In this document: one piece after another, positions 35,164 to 46,649 of the stretch
Numbering within the stretch: position 1 is the stretch's first letter
Layout of the letters: each line of letters begins with the position of its first letter
Assembly (NCBI GenBank): GCA_018894105.1
Contig: CM032123.1
Coordinates: forward strand, 9,611,001-9,675,000
DNA from: Jacaranda mimosifolia
Lineage: Eukaryota; Streptophyta; Magnoliopsida; Lamiales; Bignoniaceae
Reading direction: 5' to 3'
Length of the DNA stretch: 64,000 nt
Notes under the pieces: generated by a model
What the model saw: only the letters and a program-made list of their open reading frames with translations
Database searches by the model: none
What the model was told of the DNA's origin: nothing
Made by a program: the position numbers and the translations under genes

Positions 35164-36845
35164 GGGTCAATTACATCTATACCCCCTGAGATTTGATGTA
35201 ATTAAAAAAAAAATTCGTTGTTTTGAAAATTACAAATACCTCATGAACTTTCAAACTAAATTGCAATGCTGACGAAAAGCGTAAAATGATCAAAATGCCC
35301 TTTCGTTAAAAATTTAAAAAAAAAAGAAAAAATGAAAAAATGATAGAAATACCAAAAGATAAAAATACCCTTGGACCTATTTGTAATATTTTTGAATTTA
35401 TGAGGGTTTACTTGATATATTTTTATGACCTTCAATTTTCATCAGACCGCCGCCGTGCGCCTCCATAAAAACTAGGTTATACCGCCGCTAGAAGGTGCGC
35501 CTGGTTGCACTCTATCAAACCCCCAAATCAATTTCAGCTTTCCTTTTCACTTCGTCGGCCAATTTCAAGCAAAATGGCCCTACGCCACTGCGCGCCTCCA
35601 CCTTCGATTCTCTTTCTCTGTTGGTTAAATCACAAGATTGAAACCACCGTTACACTCTTCTTGTTGAGTCCATCAAAATCCGCTCTTTGCTTATGAGTTT
35701 CCATCACTAGAACTAAGCAACCCATCACCACCACCGTGAGGCTCCGTTTGGAGCTTAATTTTTGACGATTTGTCGATTGTTTCTAGGCAAATTTGGTACA
35801 CATGCGTTTCTTGTGATGAGAGATAGAGAATGGTTAGATTGGTTGCTAGTTTTTACAGTGTTGGAGAGGTGCTGGTTGGCGAGGATGGTGACGGTAAGCA
35901 TGGAAGAATTTGATACAATGAGAAGGCTCTTGTGTATATATTTTTTAACTTTTTGAAATTGTAATTTCCACCCCAGAACTTCCTCTCGAATTTCAATTGA
36001 ATCCTTCAGCTCTCTAAGTGCCTCACATTGACCCCAAACATTAATTTTGATTTTTAGTTTACTCTATTTTTAATTAATAAAAATGTTTAATTGAATTACT
36101 TTACATGTCATTATTATTTTTTAATTTTAAAATTATTAAAATATATTATCATGATAGATTTAATTTATTTTAATTTTTTACTTATTTTACTTTTAGTTAA
36201 ATTGAATGGAATTGAATTAAAATATTATATATATATATATTACTATTTTAATATTAATAGATTATTTTAACAATATAAATTTATATTTAACATGATTTAA
36301 TATGTTATATTTTAATGACATAAATTTAATTAAATTAGTTTAGATATGCTTATTATTTTTAATATTATTGAATATATCATTTCAATTATAAAAATTATAT
36401 GTTCCAAGATGATAGATTTGATTTATATTTTTTATTTTTCTTACTTATTAAATTCAATTGAATATAATTAAATTATCTTAAATACATTTACTATTTTAAA
36501 TTCACCCTAAATTCTTCTTTGTTATTACAATTAGGTCTCCAAACAAAATAATAATAAAAAATAAACCCTTACGAAATTCAAAAACATTACAATACCACCC
36601 CTGAGGGTATTTTTGTCCACTAAAGAAAGTCAAACCAAGTCAAAAATGTCACCAGTTAGCCTAGGGGCATTTTTGGAATTTCACCCACAAATTTTAACGA
36701 TCGTTTGATAAAACCTAACTGCAACTAACGACTAGACTTAAATGTTGGACGGCGATTAAGTTCAAGGGGTATTTGTAATTTTCAAAACAATAGGATTTTT
36801 TTTGTAATTAAGCCAAACCTCAGGGGAGGTAGATGTAATTGATCC
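35164..36845. mobile_element. Mutator-like element, 1.68 kb, possible Pack-MULE
   Basis: Terminal inverted repeats of about 85-90 bases are visible: the left starts GGGTCAATTACATCTATACC and the right, inverted, GGATCAATTACATCTACCTC; both continue TTGTTTTGAAAATTACAAAT further in. A perfect 9-bp duplication, ttattacaa (35155-35163 and 36846-36854), fits Mutator-like transposition. The interior from about 35440 to 35960 is GC-richer and contains short open frames (35505-35696, 35762-35956), unlike the AT-rich rest. There is no mudrA-like transposase. The GC-rich part may be a captured gene fragment; I do not recognise it. Confidence 0.85.
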
Positions 36846-36854
36846 TTATTACAA

Positions 36855-37272
36855 TATGATTAAATTAAATTAATTATATTGAATAAATTTATATATATGT
36901 ATATTTATTAAATTCACGCATTTGTGTGTGTGTATGATGGATATTCGCTATGGGGAAATGTTGATTATGAAATATGCTTAGTTGCTTACTAGACTTCCTT
37001 ATAATCCTTTTTTTTTCTGGCAAAATAACACAACGTCAGGAATTGGATCACAGATCATTCTTTTATATTGGGCCCTTCTTTGAAGCCCAATAATGATGAC
37101 TGTTGTTTCATCCAAGGCTAACTGTCTTTTCGACCAAGTAAAGGCCCAACGAAGACATACAAAAGTTGCAGTCGGGGAAAAGCATCCTCATTCAAATTAG
37201 TAAAAGCATTTCTTAGCGAGGTTCTAAGAGGGAAATGCCATGCTATCCCGATTTAAATAGAGTTATGTGATA
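36855..37272. other. Spacer between two Mutator-like elements
   Basis: No gene or element end is recognised. Composition is less AT-biased than the Helitron region (for example 37070-37210), but frames are short. Confidence 0.55.
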
Positions 37273-37281
37273 TAAAATAAG

Positions 37282-38456
37282 AGGACAAATTGCATTTTAT
37301 CCGATGTAAAAATGGAAAAGAGTAAAAAGACCACCTATGAAAAAAAAAGACAACAAATCTTTTTGTAATTTTAAAAATTATGCACACCGCCTGCCCCTCA
37401 TGATTTGCTGCAATTTAGCCCTATTTGTAATGTATAAGGACTATACTACCCCAAGTTATTTTATATATTTTTAATTTTATTTATTTATTCTTTTTAAATA
37501 TTTTTTATTTATCTTCTTTCATCTCTTCATACCAATTTTTTTTTCTAAATTTAAAAACTATTTTTAACTTTCATCTCTCTAATTTATTCCATTTTGTATT
37601 TTATATAAATTTAAATATAAATATAAAAAAATATAGAAATATAATATATTATAAATACATTAATATATTTATGTATATATTTATATAAAATATATATTAA
37701 TAAATAAACATGAACATACCAATTAACAAACATAAACATAATATACTTGGTATGCTACATTGATAATATACTATAAATATAAATATAAAATATATATAGA
37801 AATGTAATATATTATAAATACATTATACTTATGCTTATATCTATTTATTAATATATATTATAAATAAATATAAACATAAACATAAATATACCCAGCCCAA
37901 CCCCTAATCCACCTTACTTGCCACCTTTACGAGCAGCGGCCATGGCCGCCACTCGTGGAGGTGACCTCCATTATGAGTTGCGTTCACAGAGGCAGCCACC
38001 ATCGCAGAGGCAACCTTTGTGAATGCGACCATGGCCGGCACTGTCTGCAGTTGGCCATGGCCACGGTGGGATGGGGAATGGTTGGGGGGCCGCTCGTGGG
38101 ATAGGGAAGGGTTCGGGTGTGTGTGCATGCAGGGTTTATATATATATAAATATGTAAATATAAATATAGATACATATATTTAACCATATATGAATATAGT
38201 TATATATAAATATGTATCTATTTAAATATATATAAATATATATGTATAATATTTTATATTTTTTTATAGGTAGAAATAATTTGAACCATTAATTTTTTTC
38301 AATTCATCCAACGGTTGATATTTATTGACAAAATTGACATTTCAACAGCAAAAACCCTAAAATCAATTGCACTTGCCGTGCGTGAATTATACCACGGGAC
38401 GAAGGGGATAATTTACTACTTTTCTATTTTTATGGGGAGTAAAACTTAATTTGCCT
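37282..38456. mobile_element. Probable Mutator-like element with GC-rich core
   Basis: The left end AGGACAAATTGCATTTTATC and the inverted right end AGGCAAATTAAGTTTTACTC align, as do the next 25 bases (aaaaatggaaaagagtaaa against aaaaatagaaaagtagtaaa). The flanking 9-mers taaaataag (37273-37281) and taaactaaa (38457-38465) agree in 7 of 9 places, a decayed duplication. A GC-rich island at 37890-38130 (repeated ccatggcc) stands in an otherwise very AT-rich interior. On the minus strand it is open from 38128 to 37904; no domain is recognised. It may be a captured exon. Confidence 0.6.
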
Positions 38457-38465
38457 TAAACTAAA

Positions 38466-38984
38466 ATATTGATATCTCATAAATGTTTTAATAATTCATA
38501 ACTTTACTTAAATAGTATTTAGGTGGGTGACATCTCATGAGCATGTATAAAATATCTTTTATTATTATCTTTTTAAATAATACAAATAGATGCATTCATC
38601 ATCGAACAATCTATTAGGGAACATTAAAGGGAGAGAATTTTCATCCTAAAAAATATTAAGAGGGACAACATTAAGGGACCATTCTGGTCTATCAAATTTC
38701 TATTGCACAAGGTTATAGACAACTCATCAGATGATTAATTAGTTGGTATCATCTCATTTATATGTATTATAAGGTTCAAGCTTCAAACCCTAATAAATTT
38801 TTGGTATCTATCTGCACGTATAAAAATAAAGTTATAGACAACTCTATTAGCTACTTTTAAATCTTTTTAAGGTCTTCTAGTCATGATATTCTAAGCCTTC
38901 TCCACTTCAGATTTGAATGTTCATGCAACATGGAAGTCTTTCCAGTTAATAATAATGATAGCATTCTAAATAAGTAGGATAAGT
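38466..38984. other. Spacer left of gypsy II, nothing recognised
   Basis: If gypsy II were complete its 3' LTR would lie here or further left. I see no copy of the 5' LTR (49342 onward) and no polypurine tract. The stretch holds no gene. Confidence 0.5.
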
Positions 38985-41073
38985 AGGATAAGTTGCATCT
39001 TCCACTAGAAGGTTGTGCAACCTTACATGTCCCTATGCTAGAAGGGGGTCTTAGGTTTCCTATTCCCGACCCCATCGAGAATATTTTGTTACAACTCGAT
39101 ATCTGTCTAGCCCAGTTGGTCCCCAACGCAATAACCCTCTTTTGCTCATTTCTGGGCTCTTTATTCAATCACGACCTCAACCCTAACTAGGGAATGTGGG
39201 TTTTACTATCTCACCACGAGGCCAATGTGTAAATTTCTTAGCAAGATCCCAATTTCTTTAGGTTATTGAAGGAGTGGTTTCTTTTCATCCGAGCTCTAGC
39301 TAATTACCTATGGCAATTCATGTCTGAATGGAGGCATAATAAGCCTAAACCCTCTGTGTCGGATGAAGTTACATGAGGGGAGGATTTCGTAGACCTCCTG
39401 ACTAATCATTTATATAAGGTTCGTGAGCTTTCGAAAGAAGAAGTGTTGAAGATCATTGGCCTCTCACCAACCAACATTTGAGTTCGCAGATCTCTCAACG
39501 ATAGTTTTTCCTGCTGTTTATCCCTTCAATTTTTTTTTTTTTAGATCTGACATCCTCTATTCTTTTCCAATCATGTCGAGCCGTGACCTCCGCATTGTCA
39601 ACAAGATGAAGGCTAAAAAAGAAGCCTTGTTAGATAAGGCCCAATCTTTTGAACTCATGCTAACTCCTTTCTCCCCTGCTCATATCTCGACCTCTAGCCA
39701 TCATGTAGAAGAACCCGCTCAATAGATGGAAGTTAAGCAACCCTTGCTGCACAGACCATTCCCATCTCCTGGCACTGAAGTCGCCGGGGTCGAGGAAGCG
39801 CCCCTAAGCTTGAACGCAACCCCCCGAATTGTGGAGGCCTCTGGGGACAAGGGAAAGAAATGCAAGCACAACTCTAAGGACAAGAGCTACAAGCACTCCT
39901 CACCCAGGCATTCGAGCAGAGTCCATCTGAAAAAGTTTCTTAGGATAAGCGTTATAGCGGCAACGATTTGAGGAAAAGAGTCATCGCTGAGCCTGAGGGT
40001 CAGCCTCGCATCTCCCTAAGAGATTGACAACCACGCCCGACGTGAGGCCATTCTGGCTTAAGCACATAAGAGCTACAAGACCATCAACACATAATTTCCT
40101 AAGGACCCATCTCATCTAGCTCTGATCCCTAATTGGAAAATTATAGACCAGAGCTCCATTCTCAAATCCCACCATCGGGAGACCTCATTCGAACTCTACA
40201 TGGGGTGTTTGATGACTCAAGATCAAGTTACACTCGCGCTAATCAACTTTGCCAGGCTTGAGGAAAACGGTGCCCATGCCATGATGCAGGTATTCCTTGA
40301 CATCCAATTTATGTTCTTAGGTTCTTGTGCTGTGTTGCTAAACTCTTAATTTCTGTAGGAGAACACTTTTCTTCACCAAATCGCCTTGCAATGCTTTTAT
40401 TGGAAAAATCGTTTCATAACTAGGCACAGAGAGGTCATGGAACTCATAGAGGCTAAGGCGAAGCTTAAGGCCAACCTAAAGTCGACCCAATAGTCTATCA
40501 ATAGTGAGCTAGCTTCTCACAAAGAAAAAGTTGAGAATCATGACAAAAAGATCCAAGAGCTAGAGCAAAAGCTAACTAAATTGAAAAAGTCACTGGCGTT
40601 TGAAAAGAAGGCTTCCTTCGAGCAAGGGTGCGTTCAAGGTTAAGAAGCTTTCGAGAGATCCTTTGCGTATCAAGAGTTGATTCAAAAGATATGGCTCGAA
40701 GGTATACCAAGGAAAGGGCAGCTGAGTATGCCTTTATGGGGTTCCTAAATGCCAGGCTCAACTGACCAAACTAGGAGGGATCGTAGAAGAGTTTAACTTG
40801 AAGAAGCTCAATCCTCTCTAGGATGCTAATCTGAAAGACTATCCCAATACTAGTCCTTCGAATGAGGAAAAAGAGCCTAAAGATGTGTTTGCATTCCTAG
40901 CTCTTAGCGTCTTACCACCTAGAAAGTATTTAGAGAATGTGAGATTCCAACTAGATCTTCTACCACTACTGCTACTGGGGGTAACAGGGAGGTTGCCGAA
41001 ACTACTACAGATGCTGGGGGCTCAAAGCCATGAAGTAATAATTCCAAGCCTCTTAATTTTCTTTTTTGCTTAG
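38985..41073 (+). pseudogene. Gypsy II antisense gene (aORF) with intron
   Basis: This gene reads on the plus strand, opposite to gypsy II pol. Blocks in order: LEGGLRFPIPDPIENILLQ and AQLVPNAITLFCSFLGS (38993-39190); LLKEWFLFIRALANYLWQFM and EWRHNKPKPSV (about 39260-39360); a linker with MSSRDLRIVNKMKAKKEALL (39573 on); a Ser/Lys-rich part (39726-39971); a helical part ending ARLEENGAHAMMQ; an intron; then ENTFLHQIALQCFYWKNRF and a strong coiled coil (EKVENHDKKIQELEQKLTKL). The same blocks occur in gypsy I. The N-terminus is missing and several stops are present. The function of this family is not known. Confidence 0.85.
40290..40358 (+). other. Predicted phase-0 intron in gypsy II antisense gene
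   Basis: ATG ATG CAG is followed by GTATTCCTTG, then 69 bases later by TTAATTTCTGTAG and GAG AAC ACT in frame. Reading through would hit stops. Position and phase match the predicted intron of gypsy I (16216-16295). Confidence 0.7.
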
Positions 41074-41389
41074 TCTTTCGATTCTATCTTTGAAGTCCCA
41101 GCTCGAGATCTTTTGATGCTTTTTGTCCATGTAATCCCGAGCTGGGATACTAGCAATTATCTGTAATTGAAATCCATATTTATAATCAAAATTCTATTTG
41201 ATGAAGTATGTGGGCTCGTTTGTTTGTTGATAATATTATATATAGGTTTATTTAATCAACATTCTTGGTATCTTTTTGGTTTCACCTATCTTTCTCATAT
41301 TAATGAAGGTCCTTGTGACAGTTGGATTTATTTTGATTCAGCATCCCTTTCAAGTTCCACAAGATCTCTCCTGGACAGGATTGCATAAA

Positions 41390-42060
41390 AATCTTACAAA
41401 ATCTTTATCAGATCCTTTGGGAATCAGACTTCGCTCGGTTCTAATACGATCCTTAGCTGAGATCTTACGTAGGTTTTGTCAAGATCTTGCTCAAATCTTA
41501 TAGGATCTTGCACAGATCTTTATGAGATCACTTTTGGATGAGATCTTGCTCATATCGTATGAAATCTTTCTTAGATAAGATATTGTGCAGATCTTATGAG
41601 ATCTTTCTCAAATAAGATCTTGTCCAAATCTTGATGAGATTTCTTTTCGATGAGATCTTGCTTAGATCTTATGATATCTTTCTTAGACAAGACCCTGCGT
41701 AGATCTTGATGATATCTCTTTCAGATAAGGTCTTGCTCAAATTTTGTGAGATTCTTCTTGGGTAAGATCTTATGCAAATCTTGAAGAGATCTCTTTTAGA
41801 TGAGATCTTTCTCAGATCTTATGAGATCTTTCTTGGATAAGATCTTGCGTATATCCTAATGAGATCTCTTTGGATGTCTTTTGGATGAGATCTTGCTCAG
41901 ATCTTATGAGATCTTTCTTAGATAAGATCTTGCTCAGATCTTAATGAGATCTCTTTTGGATGAAATCTTGCTCAGATCTTATGAAATCTTTCTTAGATAA
42001 GATCTTGTGCAGATCTCGATAAAATCTTGTTCAAATCTTGTGAGATCTTTCTTATTTGTT
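41390..42060 (-). repeat. AGATCTT-rich tandem array of gypsy II
   Basis: A 38-base subunit built on agatctt (for example gatcttgctcagatcttatg, then agatctttcttagataa) alternates between two forms to give a roughly 76-base higher unit, repeated about eight times with indels. It lies between the end of integrase (42223) and the end of the antisense gene. In Tat-lineage elements this 3' region is known to gain tandem repeats that can seed satellite DNA. Confidence 0.88.
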
Positions 42061-42222
42061 TGAGATTTATATGATTCTTTAAGTTGCTATATTGGAAAAA
42101 ACACTAATAATGTCAAACAAAAATAAAGTTCTTGTAATTAAGTAGGCATCACAAAGGGTACCAGCCATACACTAGTATTTACAAAGCTAAACTTTAATCT
42201 AAATATAGAATTTTTTCAAATC

Positions 42223-43330
42223 CTATATGTTCCATAGCCTTGGCAGCTTTTTTTCCTTAGCATCCTTCAGCTTATATGATCCTTGTTTGGTTACCTTGAC
42301 AATCAGGTAAGGTCCTTCCCAATTCGGGTCTAGCTTCCCAACATGTTTGGAGACCTCAACCTTTTTCAAGACCCAGTCTCCCACATAGAAGTTCCTCAGC
42401 CGAACTCTCTTATTGTAGTATCTTGCCATAATATTTTTATATTCCTGAATCTTCACATAAGCTCTATCTCTCTTCTCCTCAATCACCTCTAGCTCGAACT
42501 CCCGTGTTCACTATTAACTGGATCATATTCCAATACCCTTCTGGTGGGCTAGCATATTTCAGCAGGGATCACAGCTTCTGCTCCGTATACTAAGCAATAT
42601 GGGGGTTTCGCTAATAGCTGGGGTAGTGTAATGTTCCCATAGGACTCTGGGGAGTTAATCGGCCCAGCATCTTTTTACCTCTGCCAAATGAGCCTTGAGG
42701 CTTTTTAAGAGATCCCGACAGGTCACCTCCATTTGTTCGTTTGCCTTCGAGTTCCTCACTGATGTGAAATGCCGCTTAATCTTCAGCTCCTGACACCAGC
42801 TCTTTATCTTTTTTCATTGAAATTAAGTTTCGTTATCAGAGTTTAGAAACCATAGATCCCAAATCTGCATACTACATTCCTCCAAAGGAAGTTCATAACT
42901 TCATTTTCGGTGACCTTAATTGATGCCTCTGCTTCTACCTACTTATTGAAATAATCCACTGCTACTATAACGAAGTTTTTCTGGCCTCTAGCTAGTGGGA
43001 AAGGACCTAAAATGTATATGCCCCATTGGCCGAATGGACATGATACGGAGATCGACTCCATCGGTATAGCTGGCTGATAAAGAAGGTTAGCATAGAAATG
43101 ACATCTCTCATATTTTTTAGCAAAGTTAGTAGCATCCTGGTTCATGATAGGCCAAAAATAACCTTGTCTGAGGATCTTGAGGGCTAAGGACCTTCCCCCG
43201 GAATGATTTTCATAGTTCCCCTTGTGGATTTCCCTCATCACATAATGAGCTTTTTCATGTCCCAGACACTTTACTAGCGACCCCTCAATAGTCCTTTTGT
43301 ACAATTCTCCCTTCATAATAGCGAACCATA
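42223..43330 (-). pseudogene. Gypsy II integrase
   Basis: 43316-42939 contains the pre-integrase and zinc-binding parts (MKGELYKRTIEGSLVKCLG, MREIHKGNYENHSGGRSLA, YFWPIMNQDATNFAKKYERC) and the core start GQWGIYILGPFPLARGQKNF. The Asp of W-G-x-D is Tyr, as in gypsy I. The second Cys-x2-Cys reads YERCHFY. The middle core (42935-42490) is broken by stops. 42486-42223 is the C-terminal part: RAYVKIQEYKNIMARYYNKR, FYVGDWVLKKVEVSK, GKLDPNWEGPYLIVKV and LPRLWNI. Confidence 0.9.
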
Positions 43331-43379
43331 TTGCACGGAATGCAACCCTCCTTGCCTCATTTGGGTCCTTTGGCTAGAT

Positions 43380-43985
43380 CCCATCAACTAGGTACTAGAT
43401 TAGTCATCTTTCCAAGTTCTCTCTACTTCAGTCTGCATTACTGTTTCTTTTTCAGAAGCGTCATCTTCCAACTCATAATATTCGGCTATTAATAGAGTTA
43501 TCGAAGCATTTCGACTTCACTTGGTCGAATTTTCAAACTTTGCTAAAGCATCTGCTCTTTTATTCTCCTCTCTGGGGATCTGATCTACTTGGCAAAATGC
43601 AAACTTTGACATGAGTTCTTTTACTTTTTTCAAGTAATCTATCATGGATTTCTCTCGAGCCTCAAACATCCCCTTAATCTAAAGCGCCACAAGCTGTGAA
43701 TCGGTGTAAACATTTAATTTTTCTACATTCATGGTAGTACTGCCTTTAACCTAATGATCATTACTTTTTATTCTGCCTCATTATTTGTTACCCCGAAGGC
43801 TAGCATCACTACGAACTCGAGCTCCACATATTTTGGTCGCCTAAAGAAAATCCAGGCTCTACCATGCTGGGAGGTGACCGACCTATTCACATGCATCATC
43901 CAGGCTTCTTTACTCATCTTAGGGTCTTGCTCAGTTATCTCAACCATGAAATTCGTGAAGACCTACGCTTTTACAGAGTTCCTAC
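43380..43985 (-). pseudogene. Gypsy II archaeal-type RNase H, decayed
   Basis: In broken minus-strand frames the order is WMMHVNRSVTSQHGRAWIFF (about 43905-43840), VTNNEAE (about 43785), VYTDSQLVAL (about 43710-43680) and QIPREENKRADALAKFENS (about 43580-43520). These are the motifs of the extra RNase H of Tat elements. The DSQLV motif keeps its Asp, but the first VDGS motif reads VNRS. Confidence 0.8.
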
Positions 43986-44901
43986 TCTAATGCTTCAGGT
44001 CGAACTCTCCTTGCTCTACTGGCCATTTAACCGATCTCCCAGAGACATCTGGTTTTGGAAGAACTTGTTTCAATGGATGGTTAGTCAAGACAATAACTTT
44101 ATGAGACTGAAAGTAGTGCCACAACTTTCTTGCTGCCACCACAAAAGCTAAAGCCAGCTTCTCGACCTCCAAGTATCTACTTTCAGCTCCCTGCACCGCT
44201 TGCCTATATAGTAAACTGGTCTATGAGTTATGTTCTCCTCTTTGATTAATACAAAACTCACTGCATGCTGTGAGGTAGCCAGATACAAATGTAGAGGTTC
44301 CCCAAAAACTGGCTTCATGAGTAAGGGTAGCGGCGCTAGATACTTCTTAAGTTCTTGAAATGCTTTTTCACACTCTTCATCCCACTGGAAATTCCTCATG
44401 TTTCTTAAACTCTTGAAGAATAGCAAGCTCTTGTCCATCGACCTCGAAATGAACCGATTCAAAGATGCGATCCTACTAGTCAATTTCTACATATTGTTTA
44501 CTAACTTAGGTGAGTTCATACTTGTTATTGCTTTGATATTTTAAGATTAGCTTCTATTCTGCACTCGCTGACCAAATAGCCCAAAAAATTTTCTCTTTTG
44601 ACCCGGAACGTGCATTTTGCCGAATTAAGCTTTATCCTACATTTCCTCATAATAGTAAACGCCTCTTCCAAATGTGCTAAGTGATCGAGCTCTTTCATGC
44701 TTTTTACTAGCATGTCATCAACGTAAACCTCCATGCTTACTCCAATCTTATCCTTGAACAATCCTATTTACTAACTTTTGGTAAGTTGCCCCTGCATTCT
44801 TTAATCTAAAGGGCATGACATTGTAACAGAATATTCCCCTTTAAGTGAAAAAGGTCGTCTTATCTCTATCTTCTTCTGCCATGAAGATCTGATGATACCC
44901 C

Positions 44902-46513
44902 TGTGTCATGGGCCGCTCATTGGAGAAGAATGGCGACCGTGACTTGAAGGGGTATTAGGAGCGACAAGGCGTTGTCGGCTCACTCGATAGGGTGGAAATG
45001 GCCCATGATCAGAGACTCTTACAAGGTGCGGATTGAAAAAATGTTTCAACGGAATACTCTCTGAGGTATGAGGATGCTTCCCACCAAGTTTGAAGTCATT
45101 CCATGTTCGTTTGGGCACCGAACATTAAGGGCGACAGGGAGCAGTCTTGCTGCGCGCGGGTAGCACAAAGGTGCATTGATCAGAGTGGCTTGTAAAATGA
45201 TTTTTCTGAAAATGTTTCTGTGGGATGTTCCTTGAGGTGTTGGAAACGTTCCCACCAAGTTTCACTAGTAGACGGTTCCGTTTGGATAGGAAACGGCGAA
45301 GATGTTTAGAATGCGGCAGTGCAGTGGCATTGTTGTGATTCCAGCCTATTGCGAGGGAAATTACTGTTCCATGGAGAATCGGACAGGGCTAGAACTTGGC
45401 AGAGTTAATGTATAAGCTGAGAGCTATCCAATGGTTCAAGCGGTAAGTGATTTGGATGTCAGGAGGCAAAGTTGCAAAAATGTATACACCCTCGGTATTT
45501 CAGTGTCTACTGCGGGAAAAAGAGAAATCCTTTTTAAGCATATTATAAGGGGGACAGGCATGTCTGAAGGGCGGTTGGGACGGTGGGCACCAGCCGGTCC
45601 TCCCCGTGCTATGAGGCACTAAATGGGCAAGTCCTTGAAGGCGATGGGGAGCCTTCAAGGGCTGGCTCTAGACATCTCAAGTGAGTGTTTAGAGTCCCCG
45701 GACGGGTCGGGAATCAAACGGGCAGCGTGGGGCCAAGTGGGCCCGCATTGGGTCCGGGAGGGTGCCGAGAGGTTTGAAGGTGGAAACTCTATTACCCCGC
45801 GGGCTTCGAAAATTATGGGGCAACACCTCTAGGCCGATTGAGTGATCAAGACAAACACCCAAATGTCTCATGAACTTACTCGCTAAGCATGCGCTATGGG
45901 TTCTAGCCTTACTACAGGGATTTGTTAGCTTAAGACATGCGGTCATGGGGCGACGCCGCATAACGGGCAAGTTGTGGCATGTTGTTAGCAAGCGGGAAAC
46001 GATGTCCAATGCTTCGTGCAGGACTAATACAAGATGATGGCACATCACATAAGCCTTGGACTTACAGGTGGCTCTAATCGGGCGAGGCACAAACGAAGGG
46101 TGCTACGACACGGCCTTAGCGCTTCGAGCGAGTGACGAGTATGAGGATTGCATTGTGGGCATACGAGTGACCCTCAATGTTAAGATGAAACGAGATTGCT
46201 CCTTTGCCATCGAGAGATGCACGTAAGGGACCTAAGATTGAGGACGTGCATGCTGGCTAGTCGGGGACCGTTAAGTAAACACGCTCGGCGTGATGGACGT
46301 GAGCCTCCGACGACTATGAGCATTCAGAATAGGCGAGTACACAAGTACTGGGAGGCGTTCTGATGCTTATGCTAGTAAGCTACTGGGTCAAAACGAGAAA
46401 CGGGTCATCAAAAAGACTCGAGATGGACGTTGGCGAATCGAAGGTTGGGTAGAACCTGAGATGCCACATGGATAGACAATTGCTCCGATGCATAAATAGA
46501 GTCCATCTGTGAC
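44902..46513. mobile_element. GC-rich 1.6-kb insertion in gypsy II RT, possible solo LTR
   Basis: The RT reading frame shows the exact join: the undisturbed site would read gatacccctggaagg. The insert starts TGTGTCATGGG after acccc and ends CATCTGTGAC before accc(t), so a 4-5 base C-rich duplication is likely, with one C lost on the right. Ends resemble LTR ends (TG...CA if the next A is counted), and no protein domain is found, so a solo LTR is the simplest reading. It is clearly richer in G+C than its surroundings and contains an imperfect 171-base tandem duplication. Strand is undetermined. Confidence 0.6.
44945..45290. repeat. Imperfect 171-bp tandem duplication
   Basis: cccaccaagttt at about 45080 recurs at 45251; gatcagag (45008, 45179) and aaaatgttt (45037, 45208) keep the same spacing of about 171 bases. 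Confidence 0.7.
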
Positions 46514-46649
46514 ACCCTGGAAGGCATCTACCATACTTAAGAGAGCACGACCAACTATCGAGTCAACCAGTAGGTCTATTCTGGGCAAATGATAGGGCTC
46601 TTTCAGATAGGCCTTGTTTAGGTTTGAGTAATCTATGCACATTTTCCAT

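Larger units (their letters stand above)
43987..46642 (-). pseudogene. Gypsy II reverse transcriptase and RNase H, split by an insertion
   Basis: 46642-46513 carries MCIDYSNLNKAYLKEPYHLP and LLSMVDAFQG, including the catalytic Asp of the first palm strand. The text stops at the 1.6-kb insertion and resumes at 44901 with YHQIFMAEEDRDKTTF and FRLKNAGATYQKL. 44761-44525 has MEVYVDDMLVKS (catalytic YVDD) and FLGYLVSECRIEAN. 44483-44148 and, after a frameshift, 44196-43987 carry the connection and RNase H: FFKSLRNMRNFQWDEECEKA, HRPVYYIGKR, YLEVEKLALAFVVAARKLWH. The split alone would end the protein. Confidence 0.92.

Noticed and set aside
41390..42060. Regular repeats considered as a CRISPR-like array
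   Set aside because: There are no unique spacers of even length; the repeats are contiguous, and the context is a plant retrotransposon.
45046..46090. Several 60-130-codon frames in the GC-rich insertion
   Set aside because: They overlap on both strands, show no domain, and are expected from higher G+C content.
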